Source: Solimicrobium sp043758755
GTDB lineage: Bacteria > Pseudomonadota > Gammaproteobacteria > Burkholderiales > Burkholderiaceae_D
Assembly: GCA_043758755.1 (NCBI GenBank)
Contig: JAYVMW010000016.1
Span: 317,096 to 381,095 of the forward strand
Direction: 5' to 3'
Length of the DNA stretch: 64,000 nucleotides
Below the pieces are notes generated by a model, which was not told where the DNA came from, made no database searches, and was given only the letters and a program-made list of their open reading frames with translations. Shown here piece by piece: positions 8,138 through 17,165 of the stretch (positions within the stretch are counted from its first letter, which is position 1; each line of letters starts with the position of its first letter). The translations under genes and the position numbers were made by a program.

Positions 8138-9073
8138 TCATGCATGGTCTGCGTCCGGCCGACGCCATGGATCTACATGGGTCATCAGATTTAGTACGCG
8201 GTGGCGTTGCAGCACACTGCGCCGCGCCGCCACCGCGATATCGTGACCAGCTTCGACACTGAGGGCGGCGTCGACTTCGATGTGTGCATCTACAATGATC
8301 ATGTCACCCATCTTGCGAGTACGAATGTCGTGGACATTTTTGACACCGGGGGTATCGGCCAGCGTCTGCCGGATCGCCGCAACTTCCTCCTGATCGACTG
8401 CCCGATCCATCAGATCATGCAGCGCGTCCCAGCCAAAATCCCAGCCCATCTTGGCAACCATGCATCCCACTATCAGTGCAGCAATTGGATCGAGGATCGG
8501 GTACCCCGCCAAATTACCAATGATGCCAAGGCCAACCACCAAAGACGATGCGGCGTCTGATCGCGCATGCCATGCGTTCGCCACCAGCATGCTGGACTTC
8601 ACCTGCTTGGCCACCGACAACATGTAGCGAAACAGCAGCTCTTTGCCCAGCAACGCTGCACCGGCGACCCACAACGCCACCGCATGGACCTGCTGAATCA
8701 GATCGGGTTGTTCAATCTTGTGAAATGCCGACCACAGCATGCCAATACCCACTCCCATCAGCAGCGCACCAAGCGCCAACGAGGCTGCCGTTTCGAAACG
8801 CTGGTGTCCATAAGGATGCTCCACATCGGCGTCTTTCCTGGCGTGATGGCTGGCGAACAACACCACAAAATCCGCCACCAAATCCGACAGCGAATGTACG
8901 CCGTCCGCAATCAGGCCCTGTGACCTGGCCAGAATCCCGACAGCAATCTGTGTAATGCTAAGTGCCAGATTCACACCGACGCTGACCCAGGTGCTTCTGG
9001 TTCCTGCAGCTGCGCGCTCTGCTGGCGTGTGCTCGCTATCTTCGGGGTCATCGTCAAAATCGTCGAGGTTCAT
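8138..9073 (-). CDS. Cation diffusion facilitator family transporter
   Basis: After an acidic N-terminus of about 28 residues, the protein has six membrane segments and a C-terminal cytoplasmic domain of about 90 residues. Metal-site motifs are HSLSD in segment 2 and HARSD in segment 5 (both HxxxD), the pattern usual for zinc-type CDF proteins. The HPYGHQRFE motif after segment 2 is also typical. It should export divalent metal in exchange for protons. The start ATG overlaps the cytochrome b561 stop by 4 bp (ATGA), so the two are co-translated. Confidence 0.88.
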   Translation of the reverse strand: MNLDDFDDDPEDSEHTPAERAAAGTRSTWVSVGVNLALSITQIAVGILARSQGLIADGVHSLSDLVADFVVLFASHHARKDADVEHPYGHQRFETAASLALGALLMGVGIGMLWSAFHKIEQPDLIQQVHAVALWVAGAALLGKELLFRYMLSVAKQVKSSMLVANAWHARSDAASSLVVGLGIIGNLAGYPILDPIAALIVGCMVAKMGWDFGWDALHDLMDRAVDQEEVAAIRQTLADTPGVKNVHDIRTRKMGDMIIVDAHIEVDAALSVEAGHDIAVAARRSVLQRHRVLNLMTHVDPWRRPDADHA

Positions 9074-9624
9074 TTCAGTCGCTGCTCCGGGATCATACGC
9101 ATTAATGTGTTGTCGCCGACGATGTAGTGATGGAACAGCGCAGCAACCGCATGCACGCCAATCAGGAAGTAGCCGATCGTGCCACCAGCTTCATGGAATT
9201 CTTTGGTCCATTCGGCCACCGACTTGGCCTCGGCAACGAGCGGCGGCAACTGCCAGCCGAAAAAGGGAATGGTCTCGCCCTCTGCGCTGAGAGTCAACCA
9301 GCCCAAGATTGGCATGGCAAACATGAGAACATAAAGAGCAAAATGCATGAGTCTGGCTGCTACTGTTTGCCACCTTGGTGGATCGGGCTGTATTCGCGGC
9401 ACTGCGCCGATGAAATGCATCACTGCCCTGAAAACAACCAACACGAGAACACATACCCCAAGCATGAAATGCCAAGCTTTCAATCCTTCACGGATGTCGC
9501 CACCTTTCGGAAAACTGGTCCGCAATTCAATACATGCATACACTGAGGCGATCAGAAGCAGCATTATCCAGTGCAATGCGATAGAAATTGAGCCATAACG
9601 GTCAGTACTGCTGCGCCAGTTCAT
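9070..9624 (-). CDS. Cytochrome b561 family protein
   Basis: This 184-residue protein has four membrane helices and the histidines of the bacterial b561 family: RYGSISIALHWIMLLL (first helix), LKAWHFMLGV, ARLMHFALYVLMFAMPILGW and GVHAVAALFHHYI. They are expected to hold two b hemes in the inner membrane, often for superoxide or quinone electron transfer. It is the first gene of a two-gene unit with the CDF transporter. Upstream (9625-10046) lies a gene-poor stretch that must hold its promoter. Confidence 0.88.
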   Translation of the reverse strand: MNWRSSTDRYGSISIALHWIMLLLIASVYACIELRTSFPKGGDIREGLKAWHFMLGVCVLVLVVFRAVMHFIGAVPRIQPDPPRWQTVAARLMHFALYVLMFAMPILGWLTLSAEGETIPFFGWQLPPLVAEAKSVAEWTKEFHEAGGTIGYFLIGVHAVAALFHHYIVGDNTLMRMIPEQRLK

Positions 9625-10046
9625 TGTTGGTCCCCGTAATTGCTGAAGTGCAATCGGCTATGTGTATTCATGGATAGACTTTCGGATGATAGCCTGATCC
9701 GAAATTAATGCCGGAATTCGTGCAATGATGAACAGAACTCCATACCCAGAATCAATTTAACATCGACGGTTTCACGCTCATTTGATCCCGATCAAGTCAG
9801 GCAGTCAAAGAATTTATTGTCCAAAAATGCGGTCATTTGATTTGCGCGTCGAATAGTCAGATCCGGGTTTCCAGTCAGCGAAAAACTTCACAATGTAACT
9901 TTGATCGGCATCAAACCGGTGCCGGATCATATATTCTAGGATAACCTCAGAAAGTGGCTGCACAAATTCGACACGGAGGATGGCGATGCATTCACGCTTG
10001 AAGTCTCGACAGCTACTCCCACAAACTCTATTCACTGGACAATTAA
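9625..10046. other. Gene-poor stretch upstream of cytochrome b561 and a secreted protein gene
   Basis: No convincing gene was found in these 422 bases. A minus-strand frame ending at 9814 has a protein-like tail of about 40 residues but no acceptable start outside the neighbouring gene. It may be a gene remnant or chance. The stretch should contain the promoters of both divergent neighbours; none is clear enough to mark. Confidence 0.5.
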
Positions 10047-10481
10047 ATGAAAAAGCAACTTGCAGTTCTCGCATTGAGTGGAATATTAATGGCAGGCATG
10101 CCAATAGCGTGGAGTGCCGATGCCGCATCGGCTAAGACCACGGCCAAGCAGCAGACTGCCGCCCTTCCGGCCTTAACAAAGGCAGTCGTTGACGGCACGG
10201 GGATCGACGCTAAAACATTGCGTATCAAGGCAACCACTCATCTGATCTCAATCACGCGCCACGATGCAAAATTGAATGCGGCAGACAGGTTGGAACGCGA
10301 GACCGAGGCGCAAAAAATTGTCGCACAGGTTGAATCATTTATCACGGACAAATCAGATTTTTCTCAGGTTGTGACGATCCATGTCGATTATGTTGTGCTC
10401 AATGGTAAAAAATCGAAACTGGTACAGGCATTTGAATTTAACAAATCGGCAGCGGGAAGCTTTGCAATTCATAAAAGTTGA
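10047..10481 (+). CDS. Small secreted protein of unknown function
   Basis: The first 24 residues form a standard Sec signal peptide (KK, hydrophobic core, then AWSADA before the likely cleavage site). The mature part of about 120 residues is alanine- and lysine-rich at first. It then forms an alternating helix/strand pattern ending in HVDYVVLNGKKSKLVQAFEF, without cysteines. I do not recognise the family. The product should be periplasmic. It converges on the lipoprotein gene at 10575-10931; the 93 bases between them show no strong terminator. Confidence 0.65.
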   Translation: MKKQLAVLALSGILMAGMPIAWSADAASAKTTAKQQTAALPALTKAVVDGTGIDAKTLRIKATTHLISITRHDAKLNAADRLERETEAQKIVAQVESFITDKSDFSQVVTIHVDYVVLNGKKSKLVQAFEFNKSAAGSFAIHKS

Positions 10482-10574
10482 ATTTTTTAAGCGGATTTGT
10501 CTTTCCCAAATAATTATCGGCGCTGGGAGTCTGCGGTTACATGTGAAAACGAAATCAATTCGATGGGAACGAAT

Positions 10575-10931
10575 TTACCTTCTGCTGTTGCGATCCTTGG
10601 ACTCTGAGGAATTGGCAGCCGGCTTGGGTTTTTCTATTACCGGCTTCACATCTTCAATTTTATTTTCACGCATATAGTCGTTCATGTCTTTCCAGCCGGT
10701 GAATACCGATGCGCGAGCCGCCTCCGGGTTGAGGGTATAGCAGTCTTCCAGAGCCCGTCCGGCCTGACGGCAGGCACTGCCGGTGGCGCGCGCGTCACCT
10801 TCTTTGATGGAAAGTTCACGATCAGCATCCTTATTTGTATCCCCTTTGTCGCAGCCGGATAACAGACAGGACAGCACCAGCATGGACAATGCTGCGCGCG
10901 CAATGGGAGAGGATGGTTTGAACTTCTGCAT
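10575..10931 (-). CDS. Small predicted lipoprotein
   Basis: The signal peptide ends in the lipobox LLSGC (Cys27), followed by an acidic, charged stretch. A central part then contains two cysteines in a CRQAGRALEDCYTLNP arrangement (probably a disulfide-linked helical hairpin), and the tail is lysine-, proline- and serine-rich. The product is expected to be anchored in the envelope. Function is unknown. It is a single gene with about 160 non-coding bases upstream. Confidence 0.65.
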   Translation of the reverse strand: MQKFKPSSPIARAALSMLVLSCLLSGCDKGDTNKDADRELSIKEGDARATGSACRQAGRALEDCYTLNPEAARASVFTGWKDMNDYMRENKIEDVKPVIEKPKPAANSSESKDRNSRR

Positions 10932-11090
10932 CGTGAACCTGTTTTTATGTAATCAATGGACCTGCTATAGGAAAAATAGCAGGCTAATGAGCGGTTTTCA
11001 AGGTTGATTAACGGCTGATTGCAGATTCAGACGCAACGAATGGTGGATTTGAATCGGCAAGTTGGCAATATGGCATTTACAAAGCACGCG

Positions 11091-11927
11091 TCAACTTAAA
11101 AATTCATCGACCAAACGGGCCGTTTCCGCGCTGACCATCACGATGTAATGATCGACCGGCAGTTCTGCAATCTGAAGCTGGGGAACTGCCTTTTTGATCG
11201 CGTCACGCTCCCGTTCAGGCACAATGAAACCGTCGGCTATGGGTACCTGACAGCGGATCAGCAGACTCGGCATGCTGATTTTTGGCCACAGTGCGTGAAA
11301 ATCTTCTTTGCGCAGAGTGAGCAGATCCTCCTGGCAGGCGGCCCTGCTGGTCGACGGCTGATAACCCTGCTCCACAGCCTGCAGTTCGTAGCGATAATAG
11401 GTATCCCAGAAAGGACTCCAGGGATTGATTGAGCCGCCCAGACGGATTGCACCCAGATAGGTCTCCTGCCGGTCCACAACCAGATCCAGCCGTTCAAGCC
11501 CCTTGCCGATTTTTTCTGTCGGTCCGGCATCCATGGCGCCGGCGTGATCGATGAGTACCAGCCGTTTCAGACGCTGGGGTGCCTGTGCCGCAACCGCAAT
11601 GCCGATCAGCGCCCCCATCGACCAGCCGACCAGGTCGAATTGCTCGGCACCGAGCAGTGTGGCGATTTCCAGAACGTCGCGGCAGTGCGCGTGCAGTCCG
11701 TAACTGCCGGCCGGGGTGATTTCACTGCGTGCGCGCCCGCGCAGATCGACTGCCACCAGTTGCAGATCGCGACCGGCGAGCTGTTCAATGAGGTAGTCAA
11801 AACTGTGCAGATGCGCTGACAGGCCATGAATAAACAGCACCAGCGGAGCCGTTGCAGGTCCGACGCGACGTGCGCGAATACGTCCCGAAGTAAGTTGCAG
11901 ATCAAATTCAGAGGTCTGAGTAATCAA
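11091..11927 (-). CDS. Alpha/beta-hydrolase
   Basis: The fold is shown by the oxyanion segment VLFIHGLSAHLHSFDYL, the nucleophile elbow GWSMG with its Ser, and the late His in VDHYIVM. A cap region lies between them. The substrate cannot be told. The start is a TTG at 11927: it has AGGAG seven bases upstream and overlaps the ampG stop as TTGA, while the longer frame runs back into ampG. It is the last gene of a metX-metW-ampG-hydrolase operon in which every junction overlaps. Confidence 0.82.
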   Translation of the reverse strand: MITQTSEFDLQLTSGRIRARRVGPATAPLVLFIHGLSAHLHSFDYLIEQLAGRDLQLVAVDLRGRARSEITPAGSYGLHAHCRDVLEIATLLGAEQFDLVGWSMGALIGIAVAAQAPQRLKRLVLIDHAGAMDAGPTEKIGKGLERLDLVVDRQETYLGAIRLGGSINPWSPFWDTYYRYELQAVEQGYQPSTSRAACQEDLLTLRKEDFHALWPKISMPSLLIRCQVPIADGFIVPERERDAIKKAVPQLQIAELPVDHYIVMVSAETARLVDEFLS

Positions 11928-13225
11928 TTGGGGTCTCCTGATGCAGGATGTTCCGGACTGTGCGCAATGGCATTCCATGGCGCGACTTTAAATAACAGCA
12001 ACATGCCGGGTATGGTCAGTAAAAAGCAGATGATGAAAAAGCCGAACCAGCCGCTCTGCGCCACGATATAACCGGTGATGGCGTTGAAAAAAGTACGCGG
12101 CACCACCGCCAGACTGGTGAACAGGGCAAACTGGGTGGCGGTGTAGCGCGGATCGGTGGTGGTCGCGATAAACGCCGTAAAGGCAGCAGTGCCCAGACCA
12201 ACGGCAAAATAATCAGCCGCCATGACTACACCCAGCATCCAGACGCTCGCGCCGGCTTGGGCTAAGGCAGCAAAGCCCAATATGGCCAGCGCCTGCAATG
12301 CGCCGAAAATCCACAGTCCGCGATTGATGCCGATTTTCATGAGCCAGATTCCGCCAGCCAGTCCCCCGGCCAGTCCGGCCCACAGCCCGGTGCTTTTTGC
12401 GACCACGCCGATCTGCGTACGTGAAAATCCGAGTTCCATAAAAAACGGGGTCTGCAGCGCGGTCGCCATCGAATCGCCCAGTTTATACAGAAAAATAAAT
12501 AACAGAATCAGCAGCGCGGCAGAGACGCCCTTGCGGTTGATAAATTCTTTGAACGGCAATACCACCGCTTCACGCAGATTTTTCGGCGGTGAACCATATA
12601 TGTCCGGTTCTTTCATCAGTAACGTGGTGACGATGCCCGGCAACATGAACAGCGCAGTGATGAAAAATACAAATTGCCAGCTGAAGTGATCCGACAGGAT
12701 CAGTGAGATCGATCCCGGTACCAACGCAGACAGCTTGTAGGTATTGACTGCGAGTGCATTCCCGAGCGCCTGCTGATCATCATCCAGAATTTCACGCTTG
12801 TAGGCGTCGATCACGATATCCTGACTGGCCGACACAAAAGCCAGCGCAGCATACATGCTGCCAATCAGCAGAAAATTCCCGTTGGGATCCATCTGCCCCA
12901 TGGCCGTAATGACGACCATCAGCAACAGTTGCGTGACCAGTATCCAGCCGCGCCGGCGTCCTAGAAACGGTAACGAATACCGGTCCATCAGCGGTGCCCA
13001 GGCAAATTTCCAGGTGTAAAAGAAACCAAACGCGCCGATTAACCCGATGGCTTTCAGGTCGACGTGTTCAGACTTCAGCCAGGCGGTAATGAGGTTGATC
13101 AGAATAAATAGCGGCAGGCCGGAACTAAAACCCAGCGACATGCAGATGAGCATTTTACGGTTGAGTATCTGTCGCCAGCCGGTTGGATCGGGACTGGTTC
13201 GGCTTGAGTCGGCAGGCGTCGTCAT
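11924..13225 (-). CDS. ampG: AmpG-type muropeptide permease (MFS)
   Basis: The protein has about twelve membrane segments and the AmpG pattern: LGFSSGLPLFILINLITAWL in the first helix, WKFAWAPLMDRY and GRRRGWILVTQ after it, and SQDIVIDAYKREIL further on. AmpG brings anhydro-muropeptides from the periplasm into the cytoplasm for cell-wall recycling and AmpC signalling. The start is the ATG at 13225, which overlaps the metW stop as TGATG; the longer frame duplicates metW sequence. Length (433 residues) fits the short AmpG class. Confidence 0.88.
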   Translation of the reverse strand: MTTPADSSRTSPDPTGWRQILNRKMLICMSLGFSSGLPLFILINLITAWLKSEHVDLKAIGLIGAFGFFYTWKFAWAPLMDRYSLPFLGRRRGWILVTQLLLMVVITAMGQMDPNGNFLLIGSMYAALAFVSASQDIVIDAYKREILDDDQQALGNALAVNTYKLSALVPGSISLILSDHFSWQFVFFITALFMLPGIVTTLLMKEPDIYGSPPKNLREAVVLPFKEFINRKGVSAALLILLFIFLYKLGDSMATALQTPFFMELGFSRTQIGVVAKSTGLWAGLAGGLAGGIWLMKIGINRGLWIFGALQALAILGFAALAQAGASVWMLGVVMAADYFAVGLGTAAFTAFIATTTDPRYTATQFALFTSLAVVPRTFFNAITGYIVAQSGWFGFFIICFLLTIPGMLLLFKVAPWNAIAHSPEHPASGDPN

Positions 13226-13830
13226 CAAGCTTTGCAGCGCAAGCGGAACACGGCCAGACTGCCGCGCAGATTCGGCAACCATGTTACCGGTCGCCCTTCG
13301 TGCAATGCGACCCACTCCAGTACTTCCAGTCCGACCGAATTAGCCAGCTCGGCAAAATCACCGATCGTCGCGCAACGCAGATTGGGCGTGTCGTACCATT
13401 CATAGGGCAGCGATTTGGAGACCGGCATATGGCCGCGCAGCAGCGCAACGCGGTGCGGCCAGTAAGCAAAATTGGGGAACGAGACGATGGCTTCACGGCC
13501 GACCCGCGCGATATCGGTCAGCAGCCCTTCGACATTTTTCATCATCTGCAGCGACGACAGGCACAGCACTGTTTCAAAGGCCTGATCATCGAACAGACCC
13601 AGGCCCAGTTCCATATCCTGCTGAATGACCTGTACACCGCGTTGTGCACAGGCCAGTACCAGATCATCAGAAATTTCAATGCCATAGCCCTGGCAAGCTT
13701 TATCGGTCTGCAGATAGTCGAGCATGACACCGTCGCCACAGCCGACATCGAGTACATTGGAATGCGGCGCAATCCAGTGGGCGATAAATGCCAGGTCGGG
13801 GCGGTGTTGGTTCAGTTCTGCGAAATTCAT
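13225..13830 (-). CDS. metW: MetW methionine-biosynthesis methyltransferase-like protein
   Basis: MetW is the partner of MetX in the transsulfuration/methionine branch of many proteobacteria. The SAM-binding motif VLDVGCGDGVMLDYL lies at residues 26-40, followed by GYGIEI. The later FPNFAYWPHR and SLPYEWYDTPN segments are diagnostic of MetW. It starts with an ATG that overlaps the metX stop by 4 bp (ATGA). Its exact role (modulator or methyltransferase in homoserine acylation) is not settled in the family. Confidence 0.93.
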   Translation of the reverse strand: MNFAELNQHRPDLAFIAHWIAPHSNVLDVGCGDGVMLDYLQTDKACQGYGIEISDDLVLACAQRGVQVIQQDMELGLGLFDDQAFETVLCLSSLQMMKNVEGLLTDIARVGREAIVSFPNFAYWPHRVALLRGHMPVSKSLPYEWYDTPNLRCATIGDFAELANSVGLEVLEWVALHEGRPVTWLPNLRGSLAVFRLRCKA

Positions 13831-14954
13831 GCGCGCTCACCTTTGATTCGGTCAAAATAACTGCGCACCAGATTCATGTAGCGCGCGTCGTCGAGCAAAA
13901 ACGCATCGTGCCCGTGCGGCGCGTCGATCTCGGCATAAGTCACCTTGCGTTTGTTACTGAGCAGCGCACGGACAATTTCACGGCTGCGTTCCGGCGAGAA
14001 GCGCCAGTCAGTGGTGAAAGAAATCACCAGAAAGCGCGCTTTTGTCATGGCCAGCGCCTGGGTCAGGTCACCGCCATATTTGCGCGCCGGATCAAAATAA
14101 TCGAGCGCCTTGGTAATGAGCAGATAAGTATTGGCATCGAAATACGAAGAGAACTTGTCACCCTGATAGCGCAGGTAGGATTCAATTTCAAAATCCACAC
14201 CATAGCCGAACTGGTATTCGCCGCTTTTCAGATCGCGGCCAAATTTTTCAGCCATGTCGTCGTTCGACAGATAGGTAATGTGACCAACCATGCGCGCCAC
14301 ACGCAGACCGCTTTTCGGCACTACGTTGTGCGCATAAAAATCGCCACCGTGAAAATCCGGGTCGGACACAATCGCCTGTCTGGCCACATCATTGAAGGCA
14401 ATATTCTGGGCGGACAGTTTTGCAGTCGAGGCAATCACCACGCAGTGGCGCAGCCGGTCCGGATACAGCATGCTCCAGGACATGGCCTGCATACCGCCGA
14501 GCGATCCGCCCATCACCGCTGCAAACTGGTGTATGCCCAGCAGGTCGGCCAGACGGGCCTGGGCGTTGACCCAGTCTTCCACCGTCACGACCGGAAAATC
14601 GGCACCATAGGGCATGCCGGTTGCCGGATTGGTATGCATGGGTCCGGTAGAGCCGAAACAGGAACCCAGATTATTGATGCCGATGACAAAAAAATGATCG
14701 GTGTCGAGCGGCTTGCCGGGGCCGATCATGTTGTCCCACCAGCCGATATTGGTGTCATCATCCGACGCCACGCCAGCTACATGATGCGACGCATTGAGGG
14801 CATGGCAGACCAGCACCGCATTGGATTTTTCTGCATTGAGCTGACCATAGGTTTCATACATCAGCGTGTAACCGGCAATGGAAGCACCACTTTGCAACGG
14901 CAGCGGCTCTGTGAACAGGTGGGTTTGGGGAGTGACAGTTCCTGCGGATGGCAT
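13827..14954 (-). CDS. metX: Homoserine O-acyltransferase
   Basis: This is an alpha/beta-fold enzyme that acylates homoserine at the start of methionine synthesis. The nucleophile motif GGSLGGMQ, the CHALNASHHVAG segment, the final DAPHGHDAFLL and the ARYMNLVRSYF tail are as expected. The start at 14954 (MPSAGTVTPQ) is chosen because AGGGA lies seven bases upstream and because the 42 codons before it have no family likeness. Family knowledge says betaproteobacterial MetX often uses succinyl-CoA, but this cannot be read off here. It heads the overlapping operon and has a clear sigma-70 promoter. Confidence 0.94.
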   Translation of the reverse strand: MPSAGTVTPQTHLFTEPLPLQSGASIAGYTLMYETYGQLNAEKSNAVLVCHALNASHHVAGVASDDDTNIGWWDNMIGPGKPLDTDHFFVIGINNLGSCFGSTGPMHTNPATGMPYGADFPVVTVEDWVNAQARLADLLGIHQFAAVMGGSLGGMQAMSWSMLYPDRLRHCVVIASTAKLSAQNIAFNDVARQAIVSDPDFHGGDFYAHNVVPKSGLRVARMVGHITYLSNDDMAEKFGRDLKSGEYQFGYGVDFEIESYLRYQGDKFSSYFDANTYLLITKALDYFDPARKYGGDLTQALAMTKARFLVISFTTDWRFSPERSREIVRALLSNKRKVTYAEIDAPHGHDAFLLDDARYMNLVRSYFDRIKGERA

Positions 14955-15106
14955 GGTATTCCCTGGGTTCAAAATAGTCGTGTTCTGATGGCTGAAAACA
15001 GCGTGGACTCGCATAAATATGAGGCCAGAACCACGAAGGCAGGCAGCAAGGAGGCGCACTGAATGACGTTTTAGCCGCATCTGAACTCAAATCGGCGCAG
15101 AGCGCA

Positions 15107-15135
15107 AGAATACCCAATTGTGTACAGGTCGTCAA
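15107..15135 (-). promoter_or_regulatory. Sigma-70 promoter of the metX operon
   Basis: On the minus strand TTGACG (15130-15135) and TATTCT (15107-15112) are separated by exactly 17 bp. Transcription would start near 15100, leaving a leader of about 145 nt before the metX ATG. I did not find a recognisable SAM riboswitch core in that leader. Confidence 0.65.
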
Positions 15136-15240
15136 TTCGCGGCGTGTTGAATTTGCAGGGTTTACGCGGATATTGTCGACCCGCACTGGTCGCTATGCTG
15201 GACGCCTTTGAGAACCCAGTCACATTGAGAAAGGTAGCTG

Positions 15241-17115
15241 ATGCAACCCATAAACCAACCTCGCCAACCTCACCAACCTCGAACTTTTTGTAACTACGTA
15301 ACCGGTCTGGCCAATATCGTCTCGGACCGACTCCGATTCAACCCTGCACAGCTCGACGAACTGCAGCAGGCCAAGCAGTCCGGCCTCGACAATTTTGCCG
15401 GGTTTCTCAGTGACAGCCCGGCAACCGATTGTCACCTCCTGCTGCAGCGTGGTATCAACGGGATAAGGTTGCCAGATAATCCAGATCAACACAGCGTGCA
15501 GAAACTGTTCGATAACCGCACCGTGTTTGTCAAACAATGTACCGAAAGCGGCGCCCTGGCCATGGCAGCATTGGCGCTCAAGGTGTTCGGCAGCACGTTG
15601 CTGGTTAATGACAGGATTGATCACGACCGACTGAATATGGCCATGCGTATGCTGTTTGGTAATGACATGGATGAATTGGGTGGTTCGATCAAATACGATT
15701 TCACGACCTTATACCGGCCTTTAGGCGCGTACTACGTACTCAAAAGCCGCCACTACAGCATTGAGGTCAGACCCACTTTCGATCAGCAGAAGCGCGATGA
15801 ACAGTTTGCCGCACTGATTGCTCACGAAAACCTTGACGGCGGTCATTTTCACAGCCGCACGACAGAACACGTGCTTGAACTGTTCATGGCGGATGACAGC
15901 GTGCCTGATGAACTGTCTGAATGCATCGGTCTTGATTTCGTCAAGCCGGTCAAAATCACCGCGGACAATACGGCTACGGGAATTGCCAGAATGAGCGCCA
16001 GAATGGACAAAGGCGCACTTGCGCACAGCAGCAGCAGCACAACCACACTCAGCGACAGGACCGAGGTCCGCTCCACCGTGACCAGTCGCTACTTTGCCGA
16101 CAGCAATCCATCGATCCTGCGCAAAGTTCAAAAACATCTTGACCCAGGCCAGAATTATTCCTGGGCCAACCGAGTCATCAACGCAACCCGCATGGAACAC
16201 ACCTTAGACATCGGCACCCACACTGTTTCAACCGAGAAGTTCGCGTTTGCCGCAGTTAATTCCTTTCAGGAAGCGACCAGGATTGTTGCCGGCGTGTTTG
16301 GCGATGCGCCACTGGAACAGGAAAAAAAATATCTGTTCACCGACATCCGGCTGCTCAATCGCGGCAAGCCCGCAGAGCGTGCCCTGTATGAAAAACATGT
16401 GGCATTGATGGGCGCGGCCTGTTTCAGACGGGGCATCACCTACTGCCCCTACCTGCAGGAAGCCCACAGCAACATAGAAGATGCTGTCTGCACGCTCAGA
16501 CACGCAACCTATCTGCCGCGCTACACCTACAGCGGAATCGAAAGCGGCAGTTACAACGGCAGAAGTCTGAAGCTGGAGTATGAAACACTGTTCGAAAAAC
16601 TTCCATCTCGGACTCAGGAATATTACCGCGACACCATGAATATCTGGCGAGGACTGTACGATCAGGGTGAAGTGGTCGATGGTGGCGTTCCGTTTGTCAC
16701 GTTGACGCAAATCCTGGGCAGGGTATATGCTGCCGAATCGGGCAAACTGCGCATGGGACACGGCAAAGGATGCAAATCAGCGAAAGATCGCGCCACTTCG
16801 GTTGCCTGCGGGGAGTTGCAACTGGAGACGCTGATTGAAACTGAATTTCACCGAGCGCAGCAGAAACAGCGCAAACCGAATATCCGTCGATTCTTTCAGG
16901 GCGGCATAGCCAGCGGACATTTCAACTATGAAGACCTGCCACCAGATGACCGGTTGCTGATGAAACACAATTTTGATCGCGCACTGCTGCATGCGGCGAA
17001 CCGCAACAATACCGGTGTCGCGACCAATATCAGTACCTATCCCCTGACCAGCTACTTCAGCGAGGTGCCGTTTATTGCCAGTGCAAAAATCTATACGGTA
17101 GACGTGCCTGCTTAA
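15241..17115 (+). CDS. Putative effector with SopB/INPP4-type phosphoinositide phosphatase active site
   Basis: The 624-residue protein has no signal peptide or membrane segment. It begins with a short Gln/Pro/Asn-rich stretch, a common trait of type III secreted proteins. The key feature is GCKSAKDRATS at residues 510-520: Cys511 (codon 16771-16773) and Arg517 form the CX5R phosphatase loop. CKSxKDR is the active-site signature of the SopB/IpgD effectors and of mammalian INPP4 inositol polyphosphate 4-phosphatases. The loop lies 113 residues from the C-terminus, close to its place in SopB. The usual Thr after Arg is Ala here. Residues 262-270 are a Ser/Thr tract. Overall similarity to SopB beyond the loop is not obvious to me. 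It is a single gene between metX and a cupin gene and is followed by a terminator. Host lipid or inositol phosphate as substrate is inference. Confidence 0.6.
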   Translation: MQPINQPRQPHQPRTFCNYVTGLANIVSDRLRFNPAQLDELQQAKQSGLDNFAGFLSDSPATDCHLLLQRGINGIRLPDNPDQHSVQKLFDNRTVFVKQCTESGALAMAALALKVFGSTLLVNDRIDHDRLNMAMRMLFGNDMDELGGSIKYDFTTLYRPLGAYYVLKSRHYSIEVRPTFDQQKRDEQFAALIAHENLDGGHFHSRTTEHVLELFMADDSVPDELSECIGLDFVKPVKITADNTATGIARMSARMDKGALAHSSSSTTTLSDRTEVRSTVTSRYFADSNPSILRKVQKHLDPGQNYSWANRVINATRMEHTLDIGTHTVSTEKFAFAAVNSFQEATRIVAGVFGDAPLEQEKKYLFTDIRLLNRGKPAERALYEKHVALMGAACFRRGITYCPYLQEAHSNIEDAVCTLRHATYLPRYTYSGIESGSYNGRSLKLEYETLFEKLPSRTQEYYRDTMNIWRGLYDQGEVVDGGVPFVTLTQILGRVYAAESGKLRMGHGKGCKSAKDRATSVACGELQLETLIETEFHRAQQKQRKPNIRRFFQGGIASGHFNYEDLPPDDRLLMKHNFDRALLHAANRNNTGVATNISTYPLTSYFSEVPFIASAKIYTVDVPA

Positions 17116-17130
17116 CGCGCCTGGTGACGA

Positions 17131-17165
17131 GACGCTGCAGGAGGTGCAGCGTTGTTATTTTTTGC
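17131..17165 (+). terminator. Hairpin terminator after the phosphatase-like gene
   Basis: ACGCTGCA (17132-17139) pairs with TGCAGCGT (17145-17152) around a 5-nt loop, followed by TGTTATTTTTT. It overlaps the 3' end of the convergent cupin gene. Confidence 0.7.

Noticed and set aside
9814..10128. Minus-strand frame overlapping the start of the secreted protein gene
   Set aside because: Its only good start codons lie within the signal peptide region of the plus-strand gene, and no ribosome site or domain supports it.
13788..15062. Long plus-strand open frame of 424 codons antisense to metX and metW
   Set aside because: It exactly shadows two well-supported genes, has a composition rich in His, Arg and Gln typical of antisense frames, and shows no domain.
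14955..15100. Possible SAM riboswitch in the metX leader
   Set aside because: The leader is long enough, but I could not identify a conserved aptamer core or an expression platform hairpin.
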